Shown in pieces: positions 35,230 to 46,183 of a stretch of 64,000 nucleotides of DNA (position 1 is its first letter; each line of letters opens with the position of its first letter). The notes under the pieces were generated by a model that worked only from the letters and a program-made list of their open reading frames with translations, had not been told where the DNA came from and ran no database searches. The position numbers and the translations under genes are program-made. Source of the DNA: Nelumbo lutea. Lineage: Eukaryota > Streptophyta > Magnoliopsida > Proteales > Nelumbonaceae. The DNA lies in assembly GCA_022828595.1 (NCBI GenBank), contig JAKGHH010000002.1, positions 45,912,222 to 45,976,221 of the forward strand, read 5' to 3'.

Positions 35230-37122
35230 AACTGGCCTCTCTTCAATAGGCTGCCTCTACGACTGTTCGGCCGGCCTACTGTTGGACTTGGGAGCATCCT
35301 TACCGTGCTCCCCTTGCCGACCTACTTTATTATTATTATTATTATTATTTTGTACAAAGTTCCTTAAATATCCGCGACAGATGAGCTTCTCTATCTCGTC
35401 ACAGAGGTTTTTACAACTCTCGGTATTGTGACCATGATCTCTATGAAAACTACAATACAGATTCTTATATCTCTCATTGGGATTCCCCCTTAGACGAGGT
35501 GGCCACTTCACATATGGGGCATCCTTGATCGCCATCAGGATTTTGGCCCGCTTCACATTCAGTGGAGTGTAATCAGTTTGGTCCGCTACAGGAGCTCGGA
35601 ACAACTAACCCGACTTCGCCCCCCCGAGCTACATCTTTTTTCTTTTGGTTGTCCCCTTGGCTGGAAGGCTCTCCTTCCCTTTTTCTCTTATCGAGCGCAC
35701 CCTCGCCCTTCTGGTTGATCTCTTCCTCCATGGCTATAAACTTGTCCATGAGCTTAAGAAATTCGGTTATGGTCGCCAGTTGGTTGACGACCATGGGCCA
35801 TTTGAACTCTTTATGCGTCATGCCTTTCTTGGCTGTTGCAAGGCGCACGGCGGGGTCCGGCCACAGTATTTGCATGCACGCATCGTTGAACTGATTGATA
35901 TAGCCCTGGATGGACTCTCCCTCTCTCAGCACTATGCTGAAGAGGCTTTCTTTAGTTTGTGGGCACCGCTTGCTGGTGACGAAGTGGGACGTGAAGGCTT
36001 GCGCGAACTGCGCCCAACTTCTTATCGATCTAGGTGCAAGGTTCTGATACCACATATGGGCTACTCCTCTGAAAGTGGTGGAGAATGCCACGCACATGCA
36101 CGACTCACTGGCTTTTGCTAGGTGCATCTGCGACCGGAAGGCATCTACGTGATCATTTGGGTCAAACAACCCATCATACTTGTCAAGAGGGGGGATCTTG
36201 AAGTCTTTAGGCATTGGGACTACCAGGAGTTCGGAAGACAAGGGGGACGGAACTGAAAGAAGGGGAGCCTTGACTTCGCCCGAGCTTACCTCTTCTTTTT
36301 CTTCGAGCTCGGGCAGGTTGTGGGTCGCAGATCGGCGAGCTCGACGGCGGCGGCGGCTCTGCTTCTTGGCGGGCTCAGCGTTTGTGTTGCTCACCTCCGT
36401 GCTGTCAGGAATGGTGTGTGCAGGAAGTTGCTCAGGCCACTGGTGATGGCTGCGGACAGAGGGATCTTGCTTGCAGCCTGCGACCAGGATCTCAAACCGG
36501 TTCTCTAGGAATGAGGTATCGGGCTTTGAGAGTTGAGGCGACGTAGACCTGGTGAGCTGAGGTCCTCGCAACCTGACTGCTCGCGATGAGACCAGGGTGG
36601 GCGGTCTTTCTTGTCGGCCGCAGGAGGAGGTCTGGCTGTTAGGAGGGTTCTAGGGGGCCTCCCCTTGGCGAGAGAGGTGCTCCTCTTGGCGGCGAGACCT
36701 TGCTCGTGGTGAGACTGGGTGCCGAGGAGGGAGTTGCGATTGCTGAAGCTGAGGTCAAGGCAGTTGAGGGAATTGCTGTTGATAGTGATACTGGGAGACG
36801 TGGTGCAACACTTGCTGTTGGTAAATCTGGTGTTGCTGGAGCTGCTGCACTTGGGCTTGCATGGCCCGCATGCACTGCATCAAATCGTCAAGCTGGCTCT
36901 GGTAGACGCCAGAGGGATGACAGTTGGTTCAACAAAGGTCGTTTCGATCGAGGAAGGTAGGGGAACACCCACAGGCGTCGTTGCTCGCGGCATGCTCAGG
37001 CTGGGGACTACGTCCACCGAGAGGGGAATGGTGAACTGCCCAATGCAGACCGTGGGAACCTGGGGTTGTTCCCTGGAGTTACCCATCTCCATGCTTCATC
37101 CAGCATTGCTTGAGGAAGCCAT
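35230..37122 (-). pseudogene. Tat element gag
   Basis: Starts MASSSNAG at 37122 on the minus strand, with a stop soon after. The main open part is 36571-35573: basic stretch KKQSRRRRRARRS, then the gag core DKYDGLFDPNDHVDAFR, WYQNLAPRSIRSWAQF, FTSHFV, ESLFSIVLREGES. It continues in another frame with a zinc-finger-like YCSFHRDHGHNTESC near 35440. A run of nine Asn codons ((ATT)n on the plus strand, about 35329-35349) is an unstable spot. Confidence 0.9.
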
Positions 37123-37185
37123 GAGTGCCGAGTTTTTCAGAGAAGGAAGAACTATGAAGGTTTAGAGGAAGGCTTTTAGAAGCGG

Positions 37186-37206
37186 TTTCCTACAAACGAT
37201 GCCAAA
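37186..37206 (-). promoter_or_regulatory. Tat element primer binding site
   Basis: Directly inside the 5' LTR, minus strand TTTGGCATCGTTTGTAGGAA resembles the plant gypsy primer region TTGGCGCCGTCTGTGGGAA, with several changes. Confidence 0.6.
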
Positions 37207-38183
37207 TGATGGTGTGCAATCGGGTCACTCCTAGATGGCACTTACGTGGCAATTGGAAGGTACCTGAGATGGAGAAGAAGAAGAATCCCTGGAGGCTTGC
37301 CCGTCGGGAACACTCTGATGCTTAAGTTAGTATTCTATGGGGAAGCAAGGAGAAGATGAAGGCTAAGAGTGCAGATAGCGCGAGAGTAGAAGATGATACC
37401 TCTGTCCCTTGATACTAGCTCTTTATAAACAAAAATCCATTGTATCAGGTCCATTGGCCCCTAATAGGGCGGGTACAACCGCCACCGTCAGTCTGCCACA
37501 GCCGTTATTGGCTGGGCTGAGGTGGCACGCGCGGGGCTATCACCGTAGGGTACGTGCCTGTCAGGTGTAAGGCACCCTCTAAAGGTGGCAGGCACGACGC
37601 TATCTGACGAGGGATACGACTGTTGTCCCCAGATTTGTCGGGTACGGTGGTCGGGCAGGAGATCTTCTTGCGATATGCCATACTACCCTTCCGCGAGTTA
37701 CCCTGTGCCGGGCTATCTTGTAAGCGGCGAGCTGCCTGTGGAAAGCTAAGTCGAGCTGTCTGGCCCGAGGTGTCTTCACCTTGGGGTATCTATAGGCGAA
37801 TCGGTGTGTTCCTGTCTGGGAGAAGCTTCCTGAGGAGTGCCCAGGTGGCCCATTCCCGAGCTACTTTTTAGCGAGCTCAGAATACTTCAGGATTACCTTT
37901 AATAGAATTGGTCCTTGGGGTGACTTATCTGCTTGGGAGCTTGGGCAAGCTAGTTCCCTTAGTTCGCGAGCTAAAGTTGCCTCGGAGTATCCCTTCAAAG
38001 GTAGCTCGGGTAACCCGGAGCTCACGTTGTGGCGAGCTTCTCTTTTTGTGGACTACGATGTAACGAGCTGCTTTATGGGCCCGTCACCCGGTTGCACTAG
38101 GCTACAATGCTGAGATGTTGTTCGTGCTGAGTCAGTGTCTGCATGTCACCATTCCATAGGTCGGGTCAAATCGTCCTCCATCA
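37207..38183 (-). repeat. 5' LTR of Tat element
   Basis: 977 bp, the same length as the 3' copy; TGATGG ... CATCA, followed by the AATAC duplication. Confidence 0.95.
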
Positions 38184-38188
38184 AATAC

Positions 38189-38569
38189 GATAAATTAAAT
38201 TTGAAAAGTTAAATAATAGTTTTCTAATCTCCAATAATTATTGATAATTTTCTATTAAATAAAAAAATAAAAATACATTTAAAAATAAAAATGCATATAA
38301 ATATATAATCAATATACACTATTATTGTAAAATTGTTACTAATAAATATAACTTTTTTGATAGTTATTTTCTACAATTATTAATTGATATAAGTGAAATT
38401 AGTTATTTACAATATTATTTACTTGTTTAAATAATATTGTTATTTAATTTCTTAAAATATTAATTATTTATTGAATTTAGTAATCCATAAAATTATAATT
38501 GTACTATTATTACATAATTTGTTATTAATTTTGTAAAATATTACATTATTATTAATATGAAGTGAAAAT
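38189..38569. other. AT-rich Helitron interior
   Basis: Non-coding AT-rich DNA directly outside the Tat element; nothing else recognised. Confidence 0.5.
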
Positions 38570-38894
38570 CTATGATGCAGAAAAGATATGGTATGGAAAG
38601 AGTTTTGACCAATCAAAACCCACCCATGAATTTTGATAAGTAACAAACACTATGCTCCCTACCACGTTTATGATTCTAGTTTATTGGTCAATTGCTTTTT
38701 TAGATATAATATCTTTTCCATATCATAGTTGAAATGGGAAAATCTATGATGCGGAAAAGATATGGTATGGGAAGAGTTTTGACCAATCAAAACCCACCCA
38801 TGAATTTTGATAAACAACACTTGACTGGCTACATTTATGATTCCAGTTGATTGGTCAGAAGTTTTTCAGATATCATATCTTTTCCATATAATAG
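38570..38894. repeat. Two small palindromic MITEs in tandem
   Basis: Unit 1 (38570-38728) and unit 2 (38744-38894) are direct copies. Each starts CTATGATGCxGAAAAGATATGG and ends with the inverted CATATCTTTTCCATAT..ATAG, with GACCAATCA inside on both arms. Unit length about 155 bp. Confidence 0.8.
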
Positions 38895-39440
38895 TCGAAC
38901 CCTAATATGAATATTATGAATTCTATTATAATTATTTTTCTACTTTTAAGATTTTTTTAAAATTTATTACATAATTTCATTATTTTAACTATTTAAAAAT
39001 TTGTCATGTTAACTATTTTGTTATTTAAATAATATGTAAATTATTTAAAATTTTCATTATTTGAATTTTATTTATTTTAATGTTATTACATAATATTAAA
39101 TATTTTGTTATATTATTTAACTATTTTTAATGTTTTTATTTAAGATTTTTAGTTATTGAAATATTTAAATAATGTTATTTTTTAATGCTAAATTATTATT
39201 ATTTGAATAACATTTAAATTGAATAATTCATAAAATTATAATTTTTATTGTTATTACATAATTTCGTGATGAATTTTGTAAAAATATTGAATTATTAATA
39301 ATATGATTTTTATTAAATATATTAATTTTTTGTGTTTTGAATAAATATTTTAAATTTAGTATATAATTTCGTTATAACATTTAAATAGTTCTGAATTTTT
39401 TTAATGAAACTTTCTTTAGATAGATATAGATAAAAAGTGG
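38895..39440. other. AT-rich Helitron interior
   Basis: Non-coding, extreme AT content; no motif chosen. Confidence 0.5.
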
Positions 39441-39600
39441 GGGGGGGGGATAAATAGGAATTAGAGATAGTTTAGGAGAGAATCTCTCTACTAAATTAGA
39501 GATAATTTAAGAGATAAATAGAGGTTAGAGATAATTTAGGAGATAAATAGGAATTAAAGACAATTTAGGAGGAAGTGGGGGAAAGTGGTGCCACTTGGCT
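39441..39600. repeat. Minisatellite, AGAGATAATTTAGGAGATAAAT unit
   Basis: Imperfect repeats of roughly 35 bp following a poly-G run. The reverse complement of the same block is at about 42290-42470 in the plus-strand Helitron-like unit. Confidence 0.75.
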
Positions 39601-39782
39601 AAACATTAGAAAAGCTTTATGGTTGATATAAATAGTTAGGTATATGTGATTTCCTATTGGGTTTAATGGGTAATTATGTGGAATTAAAAAATAAAAAAAT
39701 TCAAAAAAAATAATAAATTAAGAAGGGGGTTTCCTGCAATGAGAGCTATGCTAATACAGCAAGACCAGTTTTAATACATATA

Positions 39783-40709
39783 CTAACAGGGACTCGTACG
39801 ATGCACAAGAAAATCTGAAAGATTTAATAAGTTTATTTTTCATTTAATGTTGATTTATAAAAAATAATTATTGTTAATTTAATATGAATAAATATTTTTA
39901 ATAAATATAGTTTTATTAATAATTTGTAATAATTTTAACAATTTTTATTCTTTTTATTATTTTCAAATGAACTTTTGATTAACTTTAAATAAATAAAAAT
40001 AATTTTAAAAGCTAACATTTTTATTAATTCCACTAATAATTAAATTATATAGGAATGACAATAGGGTGGATTCAAGGTAGGGCACCCCATCCCTTTCCCT
40101 ACCCCATAGTTAAGACACTTTACCCCATTCCCGACCCGTCCCCAATGTCACGCGGGTTCAGGGCAAGGTAACCACTCCTCAATGTCGAACGAGTTTAGGG
40201 GCAAGGCACCCCACTCCTCATCAAGGATGGAGAATCCTCGAATTTCCCTGCCTTGTCCCTAGTATTAGGCGAGTTCAAGTAGAGATGTAAACTGGGTCGT
40301 GCTGGGTCGGCAAGACACAACCCGCATGTGGCCCACACAAAGTGCGAGTCATGCTATGCTAGCCCATGAGGCGTCTCGGATCGTGTCTCCCTCCTCTAGA
40401 ATAATTTGGGGGGTCGGTTTGGAATGGTCCACGGCCCGAGACTGCATGGGCCCGTGCTGTGCTGTGGGTTGGGGTAGTCCATGGGCCGGGCCTTGGGCTA
40501 GGCAATGCCACACACCAAGCCAAGCTCAGGGCAAGGCGCCTACTCCCTATCCAAGGTTTTATAATTGGACCGGATAGGGAACTGTTCTGGGGTTGAACGG
40601 TGTTCGGTCCGAACGGATGACCCGCTTTGACAAAAAATAATAATAATTTAGAAAAACAAAAAAAATGGCCAAAAACTATTGCCTGGGTTGAACGGTCCAA
40701 TTTGCACTG
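39783..40709 (-). mobile_element. Second minus-strand Helitron-like 3' segment
   Basis: Minus-strand 3' end at 39783 (hairpin-like CTTGTGCATCGTACGAG, CCCTGTTAG, then T). The first 0.9 kb is a diverged copy of 24326 to about 25165, including the AT-rich part, the GC-rich block (40061-40552) and a truncated Mutator-type MITE (40553-40709). TTAG replaces CTAG at the end. The 5' border is not found. Confidence 0.5.
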
Positions 40710-40763
40710 CTATAGTTTTGCATCAGTGCAAATTTATTTGCATTGTAACCAAACACAGCCTAA

Positions 40764-40879
40764 GGCTCAGTTTGGAAGGAGTACAAATGCAAACATGTAG
40801 AATGCAAAACCATATCTTTTGTATTATTTTGTATCTATTTGCATTGTACATAGCATTTGTACTCTTTCCAAACTGAGCC
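40764..40879. mobile_element. PIF/Harbinger (Tourist-like) MITE, copy 2
   Basis: 116 bp with TAA on both sides (40761-40763, 40880-40882). Perfect short inverted ends GGCTCAGTTTGG/CCAAACTGAGCC. Interior shares GTACAAATxCAAA, ATGCAAAAC and TTGTATTATTTTGTAT with copy 1 at 7349-7467. Confidence 0.88.
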
Positions 40880-40882
40880 TAA

Positions 40883-41330
40883 GGCTACGTTTGGTTGCAA
40901 TTAGGGGTGCTTACAGTTCGGTTAACCAAACCGTGGGGCTTTTTTTAGGACCGAACCGGTCCTATCGGTTTTTGGAAAACCGGCAACAAAACCAATTGGT
41001 TAACCAATTGACTGGTTCGGTTAAACATCGGTTTTTCAAAAATTTTTAATATATATTATAAATATATTTGAATTAATAAATAATATATCATATATTATAA
41101 ATATATATAATGCATATTTATAATATATAATATATATAATATAGAATATATGTATACCGGTGGGTTCGGTTAACTAGTGGTTTTTTATATTGGTTAACCG
41201 AAACCAAACCGATTGGTTTGGTTAACCGATTTTTCGGTTCTTTTTGCTCACCCCTAGTTGCAATGCAAATAAATTTGCACCAATGCAAAATAATAGAAGT
41301 GTAAATGATTTCAGTGTAAATTCTGACCCA
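40883..41330. mobile_element. Second Harbinger-like MITE, interrupted
   Basis: After the TAA at 40880-40882 a new end begins: GGCTACGTTTGGTTGCAAT, interrupted by the hAT MITE, then GCAAATAAATTTGCACC from 41265. The reverse complement of this end (CAGTGCAAATTTATTTGCAT ... AACCAAACACAGCC) lies at 40715-40760, immediately left of the other TAA. Two elements of this second family therefore flank copy 2. The right end is not identified. Confidence 0.5.
40902..41256. mobile_element. hAT-type MITE with exact 8-bp TSD
   Basis: 355 bp, ends TAGGGGTG/CACCCCTA, flanked by exact GTTGCAAT duplications (40894-40901, 41257-41264). Interior CGGTTAACC words and (TA)n. Same family style as 1947-2426. Confidence 0.9.
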
Positions 41331-41613
41331 TTTCAATTTTAAATTTTAACTTATTTTGTTTGATTGCAACACAAATAAAGTAAATTAAGACATAAAGCAA
41401 AATAAAGTAAAACCCAAAACAGAATTAAACAAGAATTTGCATTTTTTCATTTGCTATCCTATTCATTTGTATGGAAGATTGATTAAATCCATTGCAAATT
41501 ATAAAGTGGTGTTTTAGTAAAATGCTAACTATAGGTTAGATTTTAATAAATCCATGAAACTATAAGGGGTATTTTATTATATGACCCTTTCTATTGTTTA
41601 GATTTCTCTTAAT
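41265..41613. other. Repeat-derived, non-coding
   Basis: Continuation of the Harbinger-like unit and Helitron 3' region. The part from about 41485 (CATTGCAAATTATAAAGTGGTG) is repeated near 44948 in the next Helitron-like unit. Confidence 0.5.
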
Positions 41614-42096
41614 TAGGGTTGTTCACAGATTGGGTTGGGTTGGTTTATTGGCGTTTTTCCAACTGACCCGACCTGGTCGGTTTACCTAGAAATGAAACTA
41701 AAACCGACCTAGTACTAAGTAAAACCGACCTAGTCGGTTTGGATCTGTTTGGGTCAGTTTTGTGAATGATTCTCTCGGTGTGAACGGTAAAGGATTCAAG
41801 TCTAAGAAAGAAAAGGCGGGATGCCTGGAAATTAAAAATGATTTGATGGATTAAAACTGATGTTTTATATATCAGAAATTTTATATATAATATGCATATT
41901 TCTGAAATAAAGCTGAATATATATTTCCACAAATATATATCTGAAATATATATATAGTAAAACTGAAACTGAACCATCAGTTTATGTTTTTTTGTGACCC
42001 GAAACCGACCGGTGATGAAGAAAAACCGACCAACTCGGGTTGAATTGGATTGGGTTGGTCGGTTTGGTCGGTTTGGGTCTTGTTATGAACAGCCTA
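41614..42096. mobile_element. hAT-type MITE with exact 8-bp TSD and visible empty site
   Basis: 483 bp, ends TAGGGTTGTTCACAG and (reversed) TAGGCTGTTCATAAC, flanked by exact CTCTTAAT (41606-41613, 42097-42104). The related Helitron end at 45060-45075 reads straight through the same place (TTTTCGCTTAATAATTCCC), giving an internal empty-site control. Confidence 0.92.
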
Positions 42097-42106
42097 CTCT
42101 TAATAA

Positions 42107-42135
42107 ATCCCGTGCATCGCACGAGCTGCCGCTAG
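42107..42135 (+). mobile_element. Helitron 3' terminus (plus strand)
   Basis: Hairpin CGTGC-ATC-GCACG followed by AGCTGCCGCTAG and then T: the classic short hairpin plus CTAG|T end. The upstream 650 bp (with the MITE removed) match the region before 45102, so this is the 3' end of one unit whose 5' end is not found. Confidence 0.7.
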
Positions 42136-42289
42136 TATATATTAAAACAAAGCGGTCAAGAAGTTTTCTCATTTTTTTGATTTTTTGATTTTTTGAATTC
42201 CACATCATTTTTGAAACAACCAATGAGATGCACTTTCCCAATAAATTAAACAATCTCTTCTCCTAAAATTAATCCTAAACTACCCCCCC

Positions 42290-42475
42290 ACTATCCCCCG
42301 CTTTCTCCAAAGTTATATCTAACTCCTATTTATCTTCTAAATTATCTCTTATTCCTATTTATCTTCAAAATTATCTCTAATTTAGTATAGAGTTTCTCTC
42401 CAAAATTATCTCTAATTTAGTAGAGAGTTTCTCTCCTAAGTTATCTTTAATTCCTATTTATCCCCTCCCCAACTT
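42290..42475. repeat. Minisatellite (inverse of 39441-39600)
   Basis: Repeats of ATTATCTCTAATTCCTATTTATCT-like units, the complement of the block at 39441-39600. Confidence 0.75.
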
Positions 42476-42479
42476 TTTA

Positions 42480-44160
42480 TCTATATCTATGAAAAAAAGT
42501 TTGGATTAAAAAGTTCAACAATTATTTAAATATTCTAACAAAATTATATAATAACTTTAAAATATTTAATAAAAATGCAAAAAATAATTTTATATTTTTA
42601 CAAAATATATCACCAAATTATGTACTAACAATTTAAATTATGTTTTTCCAGATTTTCAATTTAAACAACTAAATATTTATCATAACAAGATTTTAAATAG
42701 CTAAAATAACGAAATTATGTAAGAAAATTTAAAACAAAAATCTTCAAAGTAGAAAGATAATTATAAAATAATATTGAAATTAATAATAATTTAATATATT
42801 ACAAAATTAATAATGAAAATATTTAATAATATGAGAAATTATGATTTTATAGATAATTAAAATTAATAAATAATTAATATTTTACATATTATTTAATTAT
42901 TTAAATAACTAAATATTTTAAATAAAAAATATTTAACATAACTATATTTTAAATAGTTAAAATAAATAAATTATGTAATAAATTAAAAAATCTAAAAAGT
43001 AGAAAAATAATTATAACATAATATTGAAATTAATAATAATTTAATATTTTTACATAATATTGTAAATATTGAATTTCACTTATATCAAGTAATAATTCGA
43101 GAAAATAACTTTCAAAAAAAATAATATTTGTTAATAATAAATTTTAAACTCTTAATCTATATTTATTATATAATTGTATATACTAAAATTAATATTTATT
43201 GTCTTTTGTGATTAATGTATTTTCAACGATTATGTATAAATCTATTTTGTTTTGTTATTTAATTTATTGTACTTATTTTATTTTTGTTATAAGTTATTGA
43301 TTAATATTTATTAGAGATTAAATTATTCTTTGAGATTATACTATTTATTGACTATGCTAATATATTTTAGTACTTATTGTATTTTTTAATTTCTCTAATT
43401 ATCGTATCTTTCTTTATCATTATATTTTCAATAATTGTGAATTTTTGCTATAAATTTTTAATAATTATTGGAGATTAAACTATTGTTATTTATGAGAAAT
43501 AAGACTGTTAATTTAGTTGAAATTACGAGTGTTCATGAGTTGGTTTGGTTCGGTTGTATGCTATTTGGCCAACCAAATTGACCTGGTCAAGTTAGGGAGT
43601 TGGTCAGCTAAAACCAACTAACATTTTGTGAGAACCGATCCACTCAATTTGTATTGGTTTGGTCATTCTATTCAAAAGATTTAAACATAAAAATTTAATT
43701 TAATTTCAAAAATTACAGTACAATTATTAAATAATAAATTTAAAAATTAGATTTATGATATGAAACATTTTAGACTAAGATATATGGGAAAATTTCCACT
43801 TTTCCATATTAAAAATTATATTTAAAATGTAAGTATTAATATATATATATATATACCATGGTTAGGTCGTTCAATTTTGGTCGGTTTACAAATGGCCAAA
43901 GTGAAACTAATCAAACTTGGTTGAATTGGGAAATTTTTGAACCAAAGCCAACCTAAAATACTAGAAAATCGGCAAACTCTAGTTGGTTTCATTAGTTCGA
44001 TAAATAAACCTAACTGAAATTAATTTACGTTATTTTTGTTTTATAAAAAACTTAATAAAAGTAGTATATAAAATATGAATGATTATTGATTATTTAAAAA
44101 GTTGAACATATAAAACAATTGTATACTCTTATGTGCTTTTATTAGGGTCATTTATTAGAA
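42480..44160. other. AT-rich Helitron interior with hAT remnant
   Basis: Non-coding. A hAT-like remnant (about 43530-43980, starting CGAGTGTTCATGAGTTGG) corresponds in inverse orientation to about 26620-27025. Confidence 0.5.
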
Positions 44161-44168
44161 CACACTTT

Positions 44169-44607
44169 TAGGGATGGAAATTTTCCCATCTTCGACGGGG
44201 ACCCGACTTCCTTGACCCAATGGGGTTAGGGATGGGGATTGTTTTGGCGAGGCGAGGACGAGGACGAGGATTAATAGGAATCCCCGGTCGAGGTTGGGGT
44301 CGGGGTTAGGGATGGGGATTGAGGTCCTCACCCCGCCCCGACCCCGATTATATATATATATATATTAAATATACTATTATATTATTTATATTATATATAT
44401 CAAAACATATTTAAAACAATTTTTATAATTTAAACTTTTTATTTATTTTAAATAAATTTATTTAAAAAAAATATTATTATCTGAAAACTTTTTGAAGATT
44501 CGGGTCCCCACAGGGAACCCATCCCTGTCGGGGATCGAGGATGGGGGTTAATTTCAAAATCGAGGTCGAGGACGGGGAATATGATCCCTGCCCCATTGCC
44601 ATTCCTA
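44169..44607. mobile_element. hAT-type MITE, 7/8-bp TSD
   Basis: 439 bp, ends TAGGGATGGAAAT and (reversed) TAGGAATGGCAAT; flanks CACACTTT (44161-44168) and CACACCTT (44608-44615). GC-rich subterminal blocks (GGGGATGGGG-like) around an AT-rich core. The TAGGGATGGCAAT end type recurs at 54102. Confidence 0.85.
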
Positions 44608-45102
44608 CACACCTTATAGTTTTATATATTTACTTAAATCTACCTTATAGTTTTCATTTTACTAAAACATTCCATATATTTTACAACTTATTTACTTAAT
44701 CAACCTTTCATTAAGGAGTGTTTGTTTTGCCATTAGTTCCATGTTTTTTTATTCCAAAAATACCCTAACACTTTTTATTGTATAGAAAACAAAGTTGACC
44801 AAATATAGACAATATAGTGGTTGCTTGTGTCTTATTAAGGGAAAAAATGGTATTTTTATTTTTATTTTCTTTTGATTAAATTTATTTAAATGAACATTAG
44901 GGTCATTACTTTCATTTTCTATTGTCATCTAATGAAAGATTGATTAAACCCATTGCAAATTATAAGTGGTGTTTTAGTAAAATGCTAACTATATGGTAGA
45001 TTTTAATAAATTCATGAAATTATAAGGGGTATTTCAATAAATGACTTTCTATTATTTAGTTTTCGCTTAATAATTCCCATGCATTGCATGGGTTCCCGCT
45101 AG

Positions 45103-45587
45103 TATATATACAATAAGAAAAGGCAAAAATTACGAAAAAACAAAGAAAATGGTAATATATATATAATTCGATAAACTATATAGAAATTGTAGAAAAAATG
45201 TAATAGGAAAGAACAAATTTAAAAGCCAATTTACCATTCAAACAGTCAAAATTGGATATTTTGATAATTTTGCATGCTTTTATCGCCTCAAAATAATGAA
45301 AGGAAAAAAAAAAGGTGTAAATGCAAGAATGTCATAAAGTTCAGGAGAGGACAGCAATATTAACATAGAACCAGATACTGACCCGCAACCAGCTATGAGA
45401 AAGTGTACAAAGGAGGCTTCAGCAAATTTACCATTCTTTAAAACCTGAACAGCCCACCCGAGCTTCACCAAACCAAAACACCCAAACCCATCTCAAGTTG
45501 TGTTGAGTCTTTTGACTGTTGAGTCGAGCTTAGGCGGGGCTATCAGTTGAATGTCATTACCTCGTACCATTAATCTATTTTGCCACG
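45103..45587. other. Intergenic, upstream of RING-CH gene
   Basis: No transposon end or coding signature; short minus-strand frames only. Confidence 0.4.
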
Positions 45588-46000
45588 TGGGTAATCTCAA
45601 TTCAATTAAAACTTAGACCATAAGGATGACACGTGGCACCTGCAATGTCGGCATTTAGTATGTGACATCTCATTGTGTTCTTTGTCTAAGTAGATAAAAT
45701 GATGACGATGAAGAACATAGAAGATCGATCTGGTCTGGTGTTTTCTACACGTGGGTCCCTCTCCAAACGAAACAACTATGTTTCGAGTCCTTCGACTTCT
45801 CGTTTTCCGTTTGACGGAATGGAGATCGTGATCGGACGGTTGACATTCCCGTCGATAGACCAGGTAGATCTGGCTATTTTAATTAATTAATTAACATTTT
45901 GCATCATAGAAGAAGTGTGTAATGCATATAGTATATACTTTGTTTTCCCGGTTGGTTTTTTCTTTGGTGCTAAGTCCAAGTCTGTAGTCTTCCTTCTCCC
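45588..46000 (+). promoter_or_regulatory. Probable promoter of the RING-CH gene
   Basis: Three ACGTG-core motifs in 165 bp: CCACGTGG (45593-45600), ACGTGGC (45631-45637) and ACGTGGG (45749-45755). These match G-box/ABRE sites bound by plant bZIP and bHLH factors. The region has unique, less AT-rich sequence just before a pyrimidine-rich leader. Assignment to the downstream gene is by position. Confidence 0.45.
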
Positions 46001-46183
46001 TTCGCTCCCGTCCACATCCTTTCTCTCTCCTTCTGACTTTCTCTCTCTCTCCGTTCAAAGCAAATCTCATTGACGAAGCCCTAGAACCCATTTGATATCT
46101 GAGGTGTATTCTCTGATCTTCTGCGTTGACATGTTTCTATCCTGCAAATTCAGTGTTGATGTTAAAATCTTGCTGGAAACCAG
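46001..46183 (+). other. Possible 5' UTR exon of the RING-CH gene
   Basis: Pyrimidine-rich leader-like sequence ending in a good donor (CAG|GTACC at 46183/46184). A leader exon here would splice to the acceptor at 51486. This is a guess from splice signals and position. Confidence 0.3.

Larger units (their letters stand above)
27320..38183 (-). mobile_element. Full-length Ty3/gypsy, Tat-clade element
   Basis: 10,864 bp with two 977-bp LTRs and an exact 5-bp target duplication AATAC (27315-27319, 38184-38188). Minus orientation: 5' LTR 37207-38183, gag, protease, RT, RNase H, a second RNase H-like region, integrase, then an antisense extra gene and the 3' LTR 27320-28296. Two RNase H modules and the extra gene after integrase are marks of the Tat clade (Retand/Ogre-like). 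In the first 120 LTR bases 14 positions differ, so the insertion is old. Stops and frameshifts occur throughout. Confidence 0.95.
24326..39782 (-). mobile_element. Helitron-like unit (minus), carrying the Tat element
   Basis: Minus-strand 3' end at 24326: reading leftward, a degenerate hairpin (CCATGCATCACACAGG) then CCCTACTAG and T, the CTAG|T terminus of Helitrons. A similar 3' end lies at 39783 and the sequence starting beside it (TATATGTATTAAAAC) probably opens this unit. Without the nested gypsy element (27315-38188) it is about 4.6 kb of AT-rich DNA. Parts are repeated in opposite orientation in the plus-strand unit 42136-45102. No Rep/helicase gene was seen, so it is non-autonomous. 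The 5' border is inferred. Confidence 0.5.
42136..45102 (+). mobile_element. Helitron-like unit, plus strand
   Basis: Begins directly after the preceding CTAG (TATATATTAAAACAAAGCGG) and ends at 45102 with hairpin CCCATGC-ATT-GCATGGG (45076-45092), TTCCCGCTAG and T. About 2.97 kb, AT-rich, with no Rep/helicase coding. Shares, in inverse orientation, the minisatellite and a hAT remnant with the minus-strand unit 24326-39782. The start lacks a canonical TC, so the 5' border is tentative. Confidence 0.6.

Noticed and set aside
34745..37165. Long plus-strand frames over the Tat protease and gag
   Set aside because: Antisense shadows of gag-pol; no motif, unlike the real antisense gene at 28774.
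39441..39600. CRISPR-like array
   Set aside because: Repeats are imperfect, without unique spacers, and the DNA is plant nuclear; it is a minisatellite.
45699..45890. 63-residue frame in the RING-CH upstream region
   Set aside because: No domain, overlaps promoter-like motifs, no splice partner identified.
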